Source: RUG343 sp964486215 (GTDB lineage: Bacteria > Bacillota_I > Bacilli_A > RF39 > UBA660). Taken from it: 63,377 nucleotides of DNA. Positions 35,277-43,979 of this stretch are shown here, in pieces. The position numbers and the translations under genes are program-made. The stretch is from positions 1 to 63,377 of the forward strand of contig CAZALI010000004.1 of the NCBI GenBank assembly GCA_964486215.1, in the 5' to 3' direction. Positions within the stretch are counted from its first letter, which is position 1. Every line of letters starts with the position of its first letter. The notes under the pieces are model-generated. The model had not been told where the DNA came from. It made no database searches and saw nothing but the letters and a program-made list of their open reading frames with translations.

Positions 35277-36187
35277 TGCCTAAGTTTAGTATAGTAGTAC
35301 CAGTCTATAATGTTGAAAAATACTTAAAGAAATGCCTAGATAGTATTAAAAATCAAACATATAAAAACTATGAAGTAATAATAGTAAATGATGGTACTAA
35401 AGATAATAGTATGGATATTGTAAAAGACTATGACTTTAAAGTAATTAATGAAGATAATGAAGGACTAAGTCAAGCTAGAAATAATGGTATAAAAAAAGCT
35501 CAAGGAGATTACTTAGTATTTGTTGATAGCGATGATTATATAGAAAAAGATTTATTAAAAGAATTAGAAAAAAGTACAGATAATAATCCTGATATAATTA
35601 GATATCAAGTAAGAGAAGTAAGAGAAAATAACTTAACTGACTATAATGAAGAACCATTTAATAATAAAAATGGAGTAGAAGCCTTTAAGTTAATAACTAA
35701 ATATCATTATGTAGAACCAGCTTGGTGTTATGCTATAAAAAGAAAATACTATGAAAAAGAAAAATTTAGTTTTAAAAAAGGAGCTTTTCATGAAGACTTT
35801 GGTCTAATACCTCTTGTTATTATGAAAGCTAATGTAGTAAACAGTATTCCATATATTGGTTATAATTATATTAAAAGAGAAAACAGTATTATGAGTAATA
35901 CTGATTATAATAAAACACTAAAGAAAGTAGAAGATTTTTATAATCATTATAATTACTTAGTAAAAGAAATAGATAATACAAAACTAGATTCTAAGTATTT
36001 TAAAAGTTTTATTTCTAATAGTTTAATCTTAAAAATAACGGAGTTAAATAATACTGATTATCATAAATATTTAAATAAGTTAAAAGAAGATAAAGTATTT
36101 GATAATCTACTAGAAGATACTCTTAGTAGAAAGATTAAAAAGAGACTAATATCTCTTTCACCCAAAATATATTATAGAAAGAAATGA
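35276..36187 (+). CDS. Glycosyltransferase, GT2 family
   Basis: A 303-residue soluble GT-A enzyme. FSIVVPVYNVEKYLKKCLDS is the family opening, IIVNDGTKDNS binds the nucleotide, NEGLSQARNNGI and FVDSDDY (the DxD motif) complete the donor site. The start overlaps the previous stop by one base with GAGGTGAT ahead. It is similar in layout to the GT2 at 36.7 kb, so the two may have arisen by duplication; they differ strongly in the C-terminal half, which selects the acceptor. Confidence 0.92.
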   Translation: MPKFSIVVPVYNVEKYLKKCLDSIKNQTYKNYEVIIVNDGTKDNSMDIVKDYDFKVINEDNEGLSQARNNGIKKAQGDYLVFVDSDDYIEKDLLKELEKSTDNNPDIIRYQVREVRENNLTDYNEEPFNNKNGVEAFKLITKYHYVEPAWCYAIKRKYYEKEKFSFKKGAFHEDFGLIPLVIMKANVVNSIPYIGYNYIKRENSIMSNTDYNKTLKKVEDFYNHYNYLVKEIDNTKLDSKYFKSFISNSLILKITELNNTDYHKYLNKLKEDKVFDNLLEDTLSRKIKKRLISLSPKIYYRKK

Positions 36188-36191
36188 TAAT

Positions 36192-36692
36192 ATGGCATAT
36201 AAAGTATTTAATAAAGGTCTAATTAATAGATATGGTAAAAAGTTTGAAGAAAAAAGTATTTATTCACTAGATACATCTGAAAGAGAATTAAAATTTGGTA
36301 ATAACGGTTATGGTTATCACTACGTTGACTATCTTGAAGATGGATTGAGATACTTTGATGGTATGAATGAAGAAATAGATATCGCAACAGTATATCCATT
36401 AGGTGATGTAGTAGAAAGCTTTGATGACTATTATGGTTACTATAACATGTACGTAACAGATAAGATATATATAGATCATGTCCTAAATAGAAATGAAATA
36501 ATAGACTATGCTTTAGATTTATCTATTCCTAAAGCAGAGAGATTTATAACGGGATATAAATTAAATGACTATGAAAAAGAACTATTCGAAAAGTGTTATC
36601 ATGATCCTCATATAGATAAAGCTATTGATTATTACCAAAATCATAATATGGATGCCTATAATACTCCTAAAGTATTAAAGAAGGTGAGATAG
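36192..36692 (+). CDS. Small protein of unknown function, DUF7666-like
   Basis: A 166-residue soluble protein, unlike a glycosyltransferase. The opening AYKVFNKGLINRYGKKFEEKS, then GYGYHYVDYLEDGLRYFDGM and IATVYPLGDVV, resemble the general pattern of DUF7666 proteins (VFN, a chill of aromatic residues, a YA/EV strand), often found in phages. The match is by eye and uncertain. Tyr and Asp are abundant. It is embedded between two GT2 genes; its end overlaps the next start by one base, so it is a regular member of the operon. Role unknown; a regulator or partner of the glycosyltransferases is possible. Confidence 0.7.
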   Translation: MAYKVFNKGLINRYGKKFEEKSIYSLDTSERELKFGNNGYGYHYVDYLEDGLRYFDGMNEEIDIATVYPLGDVVESFDDYYGYYNMYVTDKIYIDHVLNRNEIIDYALDLSIPKAERFITGYKLNDYEKELFEKCYHDPHIDKAIDYYQNHNMDAYNTPKVLKKVR

Positions 36693-37636
36693 TGAATGAC
36701 ATTAGTATAATAGTACCTATCTATAATGCTTCTAAAACTCTAAATAAATGTATTGATTCATTAATAAATCAAACTAAAAAAGAATTAGAAATAATTCTTA
36801 TAAATGATGGATCAACAGATAATTCAGGAGAAATAATAGATTCATATAAAGATGATAGAATTAAATATTTTAGTAGAACAAATCATGGTATAGGTAATAC
36901 TAGAAACTTTGGTATAAATAAAGCTACTGGTAAATATTTAATGTTTGTTGACAGTGATGATTACTTAGACTTAAATGCTTGTGAAAGATTATATACTGAA
37001 GCAGAAAAGTATGATTATGACTTAGTAGTTTGTAATTACTATAGAGTAATAAATGATAATTTAATACAAGAAAAAGTACAAAAATTAAATGATTATACTT
37101 TAAAAGGAGACAAAGAAATACTTTTAAAAGTAAATCTATCTCCCTGGAATAAGATATATAAAAGTTCTTTAATTAAAGATAATAAAATTAAATTTATGGA
37201 AGATTTAAAATATGAAGATGCTCCATTCGTAATAAATGCTTTATTAAAAGCAACTAAAATAGGTCAAATAAAAGATTATTTAAATTATTATGTTATTCAT
37301 GAAAAAAGTGAAACAACTATTAGAGATGAAAAAGTATTTGATATTATAAAAATAGTTGATATTATCAGAAATGATTTAAAAGATGAAGATTATTTATCAG
37401 ATACTTTAGATGAATTAACTATTCAAATATTAGCTAATTATAATATTCAACAAAGAGTTCAAAAAGATAAGAATTTAGCTATGAAATTTATAGATGAGTC
37501 TTTTAATTATTTAGAAAAAAACATACCTAATTATAAACAAAATAATTATTTTAAAAAGAGAAATAAATTAAAAGCTCTAATAGAGAGGAGCAAACCTTTA
37601 ACTAAGTTATACGTTAAGTTATATTATAATAAGTAG
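36692..37636 (+). CDS. Glycosyltransferase, GT2 family (GTG start)
   Basis: A 314-residue GT-A enzyme. ISIIVPIYNASKTLNKCIDS, LINDGSTDNSG and FVDSDDY are the expected donor-binding elements. SPWNKIYKSSLI and EDLKYEDAPFV are typical of the capsule-type GT2 group. The start is GTG 36692, one base into the previous stop codon, with AAGGTGA upstream. It precedes the acyltransferase-muramidase gene by seven bases. Confidence 0.92.
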   Translation: MNDISIIVPIYNASKTLNKCIDSLINQTKKELEIILINDGSTDNSGEIIDSYKDDRIKYFSRTNHGIGNTRNFGINKATGKYLMFVDSDDYLDLNACERLYTEAEKYDYDLVVCNYYRVINDNLIQEKVQKLNDYTLKGDKEILLKVNLSPWNKIYKSSLIKDNKIKFMEDLKYEDAPFVINALLKATKIGQIKDYLNYYVIHEKSETTIRDEKVFDIIKIVDIIRNDLKDEDYLSDTLDELTIQILANYNIQQRVQKDKNLAMKFIDESFNYLEKNIPNYKQNNYFKKRNKLKALIERSKPLTKLYVKLYYNK

Positions 37637-37643
37637 GTGCATT

Positions 37644-40600
37644 ATGGTAAAGAAAAGATTATATTGGATAGATGTTTTAAAAGGTATGGGTGCCATATTA
37701 GTATTATTAGGTCACTTAGTACCATACAATAGTATGATAAAAATATACATATATTCTTTTCATGTACCATTATTTTTCTTTATATCTGGATATGTATTTA
37801 AATATGAGAAGAAAATAGATTACTTTTTTTATAAGAAAGTAAATAGATTATTAATACCATATATAAAGTATTCAATACTTTCTTTTTTTGCTAGTTATTT
37901 TGTAGAAGATGTAGTAGCATCTAAAAGAGAAATCTTATATCATATTTTCTTTGTAGGTGGAACTAACTACTTTAATACATCACTATGGTTCTTAGTTATA
38001 TTATTCTTTACTTTAATAATTGCTGAAATAGTAGGCCTCATAGTAAATAAATTAAAGATTAAGACTAATCAATTAATAAATACTCTAATACTATTATGTT
38101 TATTAGTAGTAGGTTTGTTGTTCATTAAATTTAATATAACTTTACCATTTGGTATTCAGATATTACCTCATTCTTTATTAATATTCTATTTAGGTTACTT
38201 ATATAAGAAATCAACCAAGTTACCAAAATTATTATCTAAACTACTAAAGAAGATTACTATTATGAAATATGCTATTATACCTGTTGGAATATTAGCTATA
38301 GTACTAGGTCAAATTAATGGTAATATAGCTATGTCAATGAGTGAATATAATAATTACTTTATATATTTATTTGTAGCTTTAGTAAATATTATGATATATA
38401 TTTTGATTGCTAAAAAGATTAATAGACAAAAAGTATTAGAAAAATTAGGTGAGTTATCTCTATTTATGATATGTACTCAGAGAATACTAATAAAATTTAT
38501 TTATTATTTCCAAAATAAATTTGACTTAACTTTACTACAATCACCTAATATTCTCATTGACATTGGTATAACTATACTTATACTTATGTTATACTTAAGT
38601 TATGGAAAGGCCAAGGAAGTGATTAAAATGAAAAAGAAATCATGGATTTTGACTATGTTATTAATATTAATTAGTTTTAATATAACTTGTGTAAACGCCA
38701 AGTCTACTGGTTGGGAAGTTATAGATGGGAAATACTACTATTATGATTCTCAAACTAATGCTTACTTAACTGGATGGCAGACAATAGATGGACTAAAATA
38801 CTACTTTGATCCAACAACAAGAGTAAGATTACAAGGAATACATGAAGTAGATGGTAAGAAGTATTTCTTTGGAGTAACAAAAGGTAAAGTAATGTATGGT
38901 TGGATTAACTATGACAATAAAAAGTATTATACAGATCCAACTACTGGAGTATTATCTAGTGGAGTAACCAAAGTAGGAAGTAAAAACTATTTCTTTGGCA
39001 TAAATACAAATAAATTAATGTATGGATTAATAAATAATCATGATGGAGAAAAATATTATAGTAATAAAGATGGTGTTCTTCAAACGGGATGGCAGAAGAT
39101 AAGTGGAAAAACTTATTATTTTGATAAGACAACTTATAAAGCTAAGAGTGGTTGGCAGACAATAGATAATTTAAAATACTACTTTGATCCAACGACAAAA
39201 GTAAGACTACAAGGAATACATGAAGTAGATGGTAAGAAGTATTTCTTTGGAGTAACAAAAGGTAAAGTAATGTATGGTTGGATTAACTATGACAATAAAA
39301 AGTATTATACAGATCCAACTACTGGAGTATTATCTAGTGGAGTAACCAAAGTAGGAAGTAAAAACTATTTCTTTGGCATAAATACAAATAAATTAATGTA
39401 TGGATTAATAAATAATCATGATGGAGAAAAATATTATAGTAATAAAGATGGAATTCTTCAAAAAGGCTGGCAAACTGTAAGCGGAAAAACTTATTATTTT
39501 AATACTGTAACATACAAAGCTGTTAAAGGTTGGCAAACTATAAATAATTTAAATTATTACTTTGATCAAACGACAAGAGTAAGACTACAAGGAATACATG
39601 AAGTAGATGGTAAGAAATATTTCTTTGGAGTAAATACTGGTAAAGTAATGTATGGTTGGATTAACTATGATAATAAAAAGTACTATACAGATCCAATGTC
39701 AGGAGTACTCGCAAGTGGCGTAACTAAAGTAGATATTAATAGTTATTTCTTTGGCATAAATACAAATAAATTAATGTATGGACTAATAAATAATCATGAT
39801 GGAGAAAAATATTATAGTAATAAAGATGGCGCTCTTCAAACTGGAATGCTTGAAATAAATAGTAAATGGTATTATTTTGATAAAACTAATTATAAAGCTT
39901 TAAGTGGAATTCAAATTATTGATAATGCTGAATACTATTTTGATCCAACTACTAAAGTAAGAGCTAAATACATAACTAAAGTAGATGGAAAGTATTACTT
40001 CTATGGAATAAAGTATGGTAAAAAACAATATGGATTAATATCATACGATGGTGAGTATTATTATGCTGATCCCCAAACAGGTGAACTACAAACAGGTTGG
40101 GTAACTATAGATGATAAATTATATTACTATTTACCAGATAGTAAGAAAAGAGCTAAAGGTGTTCACAAAGTAGATGGAAAATATTATTTCTTTGCGATCA
40201 CAACTGGATTAGTTAGAAAAGGCTGGATAAATTATAATAATAAAACATATTATGCTGATCCCCAAACAGGTGTCTTAGTAACTACAAATACTACTATAGA
40301 TGGTGTATATTATAAATTTAATAGTAATGGAACTATTATTTCTCAATGGATAAAGGATTCGCAAGGAACAAGATATTTATTCGCAAATGGTAAATATGCT
40401 GATGACTGGACTCATATTGAAGGAGGAAAACACTTCTTTAATTCACTTGGTTATTTAATTGATAAAAATGCTAGAAAAGTAATAGACGTTTCTGCTCATA
40501 ATGGAACTATTGACTGGGATAAAGTAAAATCTAAAGGTGATATAGATGCTGTAATCTTAAGAATCGCAGCTGGTTGTGAAAGTGAAGACACTAAATTAAA

Positions 40601-41051
40601 ATACAATATAGAAAACTTAAAGAGATTAGGCATTCCATATGGAGTATACATCTATAGTTATGCAGAAAATGAAAGAGAAGGTAAACTATATGCTCAGTTT
40701 ACTAAAAAAACATTAGACAAATATTCTATGAATCCAACATATGGAGTATATTTCGATCTAGAAAATAATGGTATAACTAATTATCTAAAAGCTAGTGATT
40801 ATGATAAGATAGTTAAAGGATTTATGAACTATATGGCTGGTACCAAATATAAAAGTGTTACTAGAATATATACATATAAATCATTTGCTGAAACAAAACT
40901 AACATCTAGTTATACAAAACAATTTATATACTGGATGGCTCAGTATTATCATTACTGTACTTATAATGGCAGCTTTAAAGCATGGCAATATAGTAGTACA
41001 GAAAAACTTCCAGGTATATCAGGAAATGTTGATATGAGTGTTTGGTATTAA
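37644..41051 (+). CDS. Membrane acyltransferase joined in frame to a repeat-bearing GH25 muramidase
   Basis: A 1135-codon open frame with two parts. Residues 1-328 form a multi-pass acyltransferase (Acyl_transf_3 type: YWIDVLKGMGAILVLLGH with its His, about ten helices), which would O-acetylate a surface glycan. At Met329 a new protein seems to start: AAGGAAGT precedes the ATG at 38628, and residues 329-352 form a signal peptide ending in CVNA. Residues 353-940 hold choline/glucan-binding-type repeats (GWQTID, KYYFDPTT), including three 378-base units. A GH25 lysozyme domain (about 944-1135) has VIDVSAHNGTIDW and VYFDLENNG with the acidic residues. One fused or two separate products are possible. 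Confidence 0.9.
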   Translation: MVKKRLYWIDVLKGMGAILVLLGHLVPYNSMIKIYIYSFHVPLFFFISGYVFKYEKKIDYFFYKKVNRLLIPYIKYSILSFFASYFVEDVVASKREILYHIFFVGGTNYFNTSLWFLVILFFTLIIAEIVGLIVNKLKIKTNQLINTLILLCLLVVGLLFIKFNITLPFGIQILPHSLLIFYLGYLYKKSTKLPKLLSKLLKKITIMKYAIIPVGILAIVLGQINGNIAMSMSEYNNYFIYLFVALVNIMIYILIAKKINRQKVLEKLGELSLFMICTQRILIKFIYYFQNKFDLTLLQSPNILIDIGITILILMLYLSYGKAKEVIKMKKKSWILTMLLILISFNITCVNAKSTGWEVIDGKYYYYDSQTNAYLTGWQTIDGLKYYFDPTTRVRLQGIHEVDGKKYFFGVTKGKVMYGWINYDNKKYYTDPTTGVLSSGVTKVGSKNYFFGINTNKLMYGLINNHDGEKYYSNKDGVLQTGWQKISGKTYYFDKTTYKAKSGWQTIDNLKYYFDPTTKVRLQGIHEVDGKKYFFGVTKGKVMYGWINYDNKKYYTDPTTGVLSSGVTKVGSKNYFFGINTNKLMYGLINNHDGEKYYSNKDGILQKGWQTVSGKTYYFNTVTYKAVKGWQTINNLNYYFDQTTRVRLQGIHEVDGKKYFFGVNTGKVMYGWINYDNKKYYTDPMSGVLASGVTKVDINSYFFGINTNKLMYGLINNHDGEKYYSNKDGALQTGMLEINSKWYYFDKTNYKALSGIQIIDNAEYYFDPTTKVRAKYITKVDGKYYFYGIKYGKKQYGLISYDGEYYYADPQTGELQTGWVTIDDKLYYYLPDSKKRAKGVHKVDGKYYFFAITTGLVRKGWINYNNKTYYADPQTGVLVTTNTTIDGVYYKFNSNGTIISQWIKDSQGTRYLFANGKYADDWTHIEGGKHFFNSLGYLIDKNARKVIDVSAHNGTIDWDKVKSKGDIDAVILRIAAGCESEDTKLKYNIENLKRLGIPYGVYIYSYAENEREGKLYAQFTKKTLDKYSMNPTYGVYFDLENNGITNYLKASDYDKIVKGFMNYMAGTKYKSVTRIYTYKSFAETKLTSSYTKQFIYWMAQYYHYCTYNGSFKAWQYSSTEKLPGISGNVDMSVWY
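38613..38630 (+). promoter_or_regulatory. Internal ribosome site and start of the muramidase part
   Basis: AAGGAAGT (38613-38620), seven bases, then ATG (38628), in frame with the acyltransferase. A signal peptide begins at this ATG, so a separate secreted muramidase of 807 residues can be made from here. Confidence 0.65.
38772..39905 (+). repeat. Three tandem 378-base coding repeats
   Basis: Units start at 38772, 39150 and 39528, each encoding 126 residues beginning GWQ. Units 1 and 2 are identical over 243 bases (38831-39073 and 39209-39451). Unit 3 is similar but diverged. More degenerate shorter repeats continue to about 40450. The repeats are wall-binding modules of the muramidase. Confidence 0.93.
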
Positions 41052-41052
41052 T

Positions 41053-41082
41053 AAAATAGTACTATAAAAGTACTATTTTTTT
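41053..41082 (+). terminator. Terminator of the 34.2-41.0 kb operon
   Basis: AAATAGTACT (41054-41063) pairs with AGTACTATTT (41069-41078), followed by T. Confidence 0.88.
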
Positions 41083-41090
41083 ATTATATA

Positions 41091-41099
41091 TGGTATCAT
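41091..41099 (+). promoter_or_regulatory. Extended -10 promoter of the TagF-like gene
   Basis: TGgTATCAT (-10 at 41094-41099), nine bases after the terminator. Confidence 0.5.
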
Positions 41100-41135
41100 A
41101 TAAGTATAAATATCTCATAAATATGAGGTGATAAT

Positions 41136-42428
41136 ATGAAGAAATTAAATATAACTTTTTGTAGTTTTCCAGACTTTTCTAATAATGCTAAAGCATTATA
41201 TGAATATATGAGTAATAGGTATGGAAACAAGCTAAACTATACTTGGATAGTATATAATAAAGATTCTGTAGATAAACTAAATAAGCAAGGAATAAAAGCT
41301 ATTTTAATTGGTACAGATGAATTTAAAAACTATGTTAAAAAAACTGATGTTTTCTTTACTACTCAAGGTAACTTAGATGGCGATAAAACAAATAAATCTA
41401 TTTATGTAGAACTATGGCATGGAATGGGTCCTAAAATGAATGGCTATTTCAGTAAAAAGCCAAGTAAAGAAGATATAGTTGGTTTTGATCATATGCGAAA
41501 AATATTTGACTATGTAATCGCACCTAATGATTTTTGGAGAGTAGTTTATAGTTCTAAGTTATATGTAGAATACTCTAGAGTATTGCCACTAGGTATGCCT
41601 AAATTAAACTATTTTAAGTACTCTAATGGTATAGAAGGATTAAATAAAGTCTTAAAGATGGATACAACTAAATTTAAAAAGAGAATTATCTATATGCCAA
41701 CTTTTAAGAAAGGTTTTCATCATAAAGATGCTTTAAGCATAAATACTAGTAACATATTTGATTTTGAAAAATATAATGAACAAGACTTAATAGATTATTT
41801 AGAAAAGAATAATTATTTACTATGTATTAAGAGACATCCAGGAGATAAGACAAAGTATACAAAAGTTGAATCAAATAATATTAAGAATATTGATGATAAA
41901 GAATTATTAAAAGAAGACTTGAGTATAAATGAAATATTAAATGCTTTTGATATGTTAATAACAGACTATTCATCTGTAGGAGTAGAATTCTTATTCTTAG
42001 ATAGACCAGTATTATATGCTGTAAATGACATGGATGAGTATTTAGATAATAGAGGAATACTTTTCTCTAATAAAAGCTTTTGGTTAAATGGCCCCCAAGT
42101 AAAGAAAATAGATAAATTCTTTAAAGAAACAGATAAATTATTAAATGATAATAAGTATTATCGTACTGAAAGAAGTATGGCTAGAAAGCTTTTCTTTGGA
42201 GATATAAAAGATGGTGGTTGTGACAAAATATGTGACTATTTCTTTAATGAGAATGGTGAATTAAATCCTAATATAAAACAATATGTTTGTACAGAGACAG
42301 TTCTAAAAGAACAAGTAATAAGAGATAAAGCTGCTATCAAAGATTTAAGATCACAATTAAAGGAAATAGTTGAATCAAAAGGATGGCAATTCTTAGAAAA
42401 ACTAAGAAGTATTAAAAGAAAATTATAA
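41136..42428 (+). CDS. CDP-glycerol glycerophosphotransferase family protein (TagF/TagB-like)
   Basis: A 430-residue teichoic-acid polymerase or primase of the Glyphos_transf family, which transfers glycerol- or ribitol-phosphate from the CDP form to a lipid-linked acceptor. ELWHGMGPK holds the first catalytic His, YMPTFK and KRHPGD the second, and LITDYSSVGVEFLFLDRPVL the nucleotide-binding part. At 430 residues it has the catalytic domain without a long N-terminal extension. The alditol cannot be told from the sequence; the cytidylyltransferase gene 13 bases downstream suggests it supplies the donor. GAGGTGATA lies before the ATG. Confidence 0.9.
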   Translation: MKKLNITFCSFPDFSNNAKALYEYMSNRYGNKLNYTWIVYNKDSVDKLNKQGIKAILIGTDEFKNYVKKTDVFFTTQGNLDGDKTNKSIYVELWHGMGPKMNGYFSKKPSKEDIVGFDHMRKIFDYVIAPNDFWRVVYSSKLYVEYSRVLPLGMPKLNYFKYSNGIEGLNKVLKMDTTKFKKRIIYMPTFKKGFHHKDALSINTSNIFDFEKYNEQDLIDYLEKNNYLLCIKRHPGDKTKYTKVESNNIKNIDDKELLKEDLSINEILNAFDMLITDYSSVGVEFLFLDRPVLYAVNDMDEYLDNRGILFSNKSFWLNGPQVKKIDKFFKETDKLLNDNKYYRTERSMARKLFFGDIKDGGCDKICDYFFNENGELNPNIKQYVCTETVLKEQVIRDKAAIKDLRSQLKEIVESKGWQFLEKLRSIKRKL

Positions 42429-42441
42429 ATGAGGTGTTAAT

Positions 42442-43116
42442 ATGGCAAATATTGCAGTTATTCCCATAGGCGGAGTTGGTAAACGAATGCAAAATGAAAT
42501 ACCAAAACAATTTATAACTATCAATGATAAACCATTATATATGTATACACTAGAAAAAATTCAAAATAATAATAAGATAGATAAAATAATAATAGCTTGT
42601 TTAAAAGACTACAAAGATAAAGTAATAAATGAATGTAAAGAAAAGAATATCTCTAAAGTAATGGCCGTTGTATCCGATGGAGAAACACAACTAGGTTCAC
42701 TATTTAATTGCTTTGAATTCTTAAATGGTCAAATAAAAGATGATGATAAAATACTTATTCATGTTGGAAATAGACCTAATATAACAGGAGAATTAATAGA
42801 CAGATGTCTTGACTCATACGACGAAGTAGGCCCTCTAGCCGCAACTATCCCAGCCGTAGAAGTAATGATTAATAAAGATACAAGAGAAATCATTCCTAGA
42901 AATGATATTGTCCGTATCCAAACACCACAAGTATTTGCTTTTAAAGATATTAAAGAATTAATTCCACGCAAGAATGAGTATAAATTTATTGCTAATACAA
43001 TGTGTGATTTATTTATTAAACTAGATAAAAGAATAAGCTTTATAGATGGAGACTTAATGAATTTTAAAATTACTTATCCAGAAGACTTAGAGTTATTTAA
43101 GAAAATTATTAGTTAA
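42442..43116 (+). CDS. IspD/TarI-type cytidylyltransferase, divergent paralogue
   Basis: A 224-residue member of the IspD/TarI family (CTP plus an alditol phosphate gives the CDP-alditol). GGVGKRM and IPKQF keep the catalytic Arg and Lys. But the usual HDAxRP motif reads HVGNRP at about residue 107, where the paralogue at 55.7 kb has HDAIRP. RIQTPQVF is kept near the C-terminal half. It may use another substrate or have lost activity. Its place between TagF and the exporter genes argues for ribitol- or glycerol-type donor synthesis. Confidence 0.85.
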   Translation: MANIAVIPIGGVGKRMQNEIPKQFITINDKPLYMYTLEKIQNNNKIDKIIIACLKDYKDKVINECKEKNISKVMAVVSDGETQLGSLFNCFEFLNGQIKDDDKILIHVGNRPNITGELIDRCLDSYDEVGPLAATIPAVEVMINKDTREIIPRNDIVRIQTPQVFAFKDIKELIPRKNEYKFIANTMCDLFIKLDKRISFIDGDLMNFKITYPEDLELFKKIIS

Positions 43117-43126
43117 ATTTTATATA

Positions 43127-43135
43127 TGATATAAT
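43127..43135 (+). promoter_or_regulatory. Extended -10 promoter of the exporter operon
   Basis: TGaTATAAT (-10 at 43130-43135), followed by AGAGGTG and the permease start. Confidence 0.65.
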
Positions 43136-43157
43136 TATAGTAGAGGTGTAATTGAAG

Positions 43158-43967
43158 ATGAAAATAAAAAACATCATTGCTAATTTTAAACATTATTGGT
43201 TTTTAATGACGCAATTAATTTCTCGGGATTTTAAGGTTAAATATAAAAGATCAGTGTTAGGAGTAGTATGGAGTTTACTATATCCAATTTTGATGTTGAC
43301 AGTAATGACTATAGTATTCTCTAATATGTTTAAATTTAGTGTACCTGGAGTTAACTATGTAGTTTACTTAATGACAGGTATTATTATGTGGAATTATTTT
43401 AGTGAAGCATCTAATACAGCTATGACATCAGTTGTTATGAACTTTACTTTAATAAATAAAGTATATATACCAAAATATATTTTCCCAATAGCTAAATGTA
43501 TCTTTGTAGGAATTAACTTTGTTTTAACATTAATTCCTTGGTTAGGAATAATAGCTTTATCTTACTTTGGTTTAGGAAAATATACTTGTCACTTTAATAT
43601 ATATTTTTTAATATTACCATATATATTCTTATGTTTATTCTTCTTTACGATAGGAGTAAGTTTATTTTTATCATGTGTTTCAGTATTCTTAAGAGATGTA
43701 TTTTATATCTACGGAATAGTCTTAACTATGTGGAACTACGTAACACCAGTATTCTATAGTGTTGAAATGCTACCAGAAAAGTTACAGTACTTATGGCAAT
43801 TTAATCCACTATATCAGTATTTAACAGCTGCTAGAGAAATAGTACTATATGGTAGAAGCCCATCTCTACTTACTCTTGGACTATTAGGATTGATGGCTAT
43901 CTTGAGTCTAATTATTGGTGGTATAGTCTTTAAGAAGAATCAAGACAAGTTCATTTATTACGTATAG
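43158..43967 (+). CDS. Polysaccharide/teichoic acid ABC transporter permease (TagG/Wzm-like)
   Basis: A 269-residue ABC-2 type permease with six membrane helices. The N-terminal amphipathic DFKVKYKRSVLGVVWSLLYP and the FLRDVFYIYG and NPLYQYLTAAREI segments are typical for exporters of lipid-linked teichoic acid or O-antigen. ATG 43158 was chosen over TTG 43152 because AGAGGTG then lies at normal spacing. The ATPase gene follows after 12 bases. Together they would move the finished polymer across the membrane before LCP attaches it. Confidence 0.93.
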   Translation: MKIKNIIANFKHYWFLMTQLISRDFKVKYKRSVLGVVWSLLYPILMLTVMTIVFSNMFKFSVPGVNYVVYLMTGIIMWNYFSEASNTAMTSVVMNFTLINKVYIPKYIFPIAKCIFVGINFVLTLIPWLGIIALSYFGLGKYTCHFNIYFLILPYIFLCLFFFTIGVSLFLSCVSVFLRDVFYIYGIVLTMWNYVTPVFYSVEMLPEKLQYLWQFNPLYQYLTAAREIVLYGRSPSLLTLGLLGLMAILSLIIGGIVFKKNQDKFIYYV

Positions 43968-43979
43968 GAGGAATACTTT

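Noticed and set aside
38772..39905. CRISPR-like or mobile repeat
   Set aside because: The repeats are long (378 bases), directly adjacent, in frame and encode wall-binding modules; there are no spacers.
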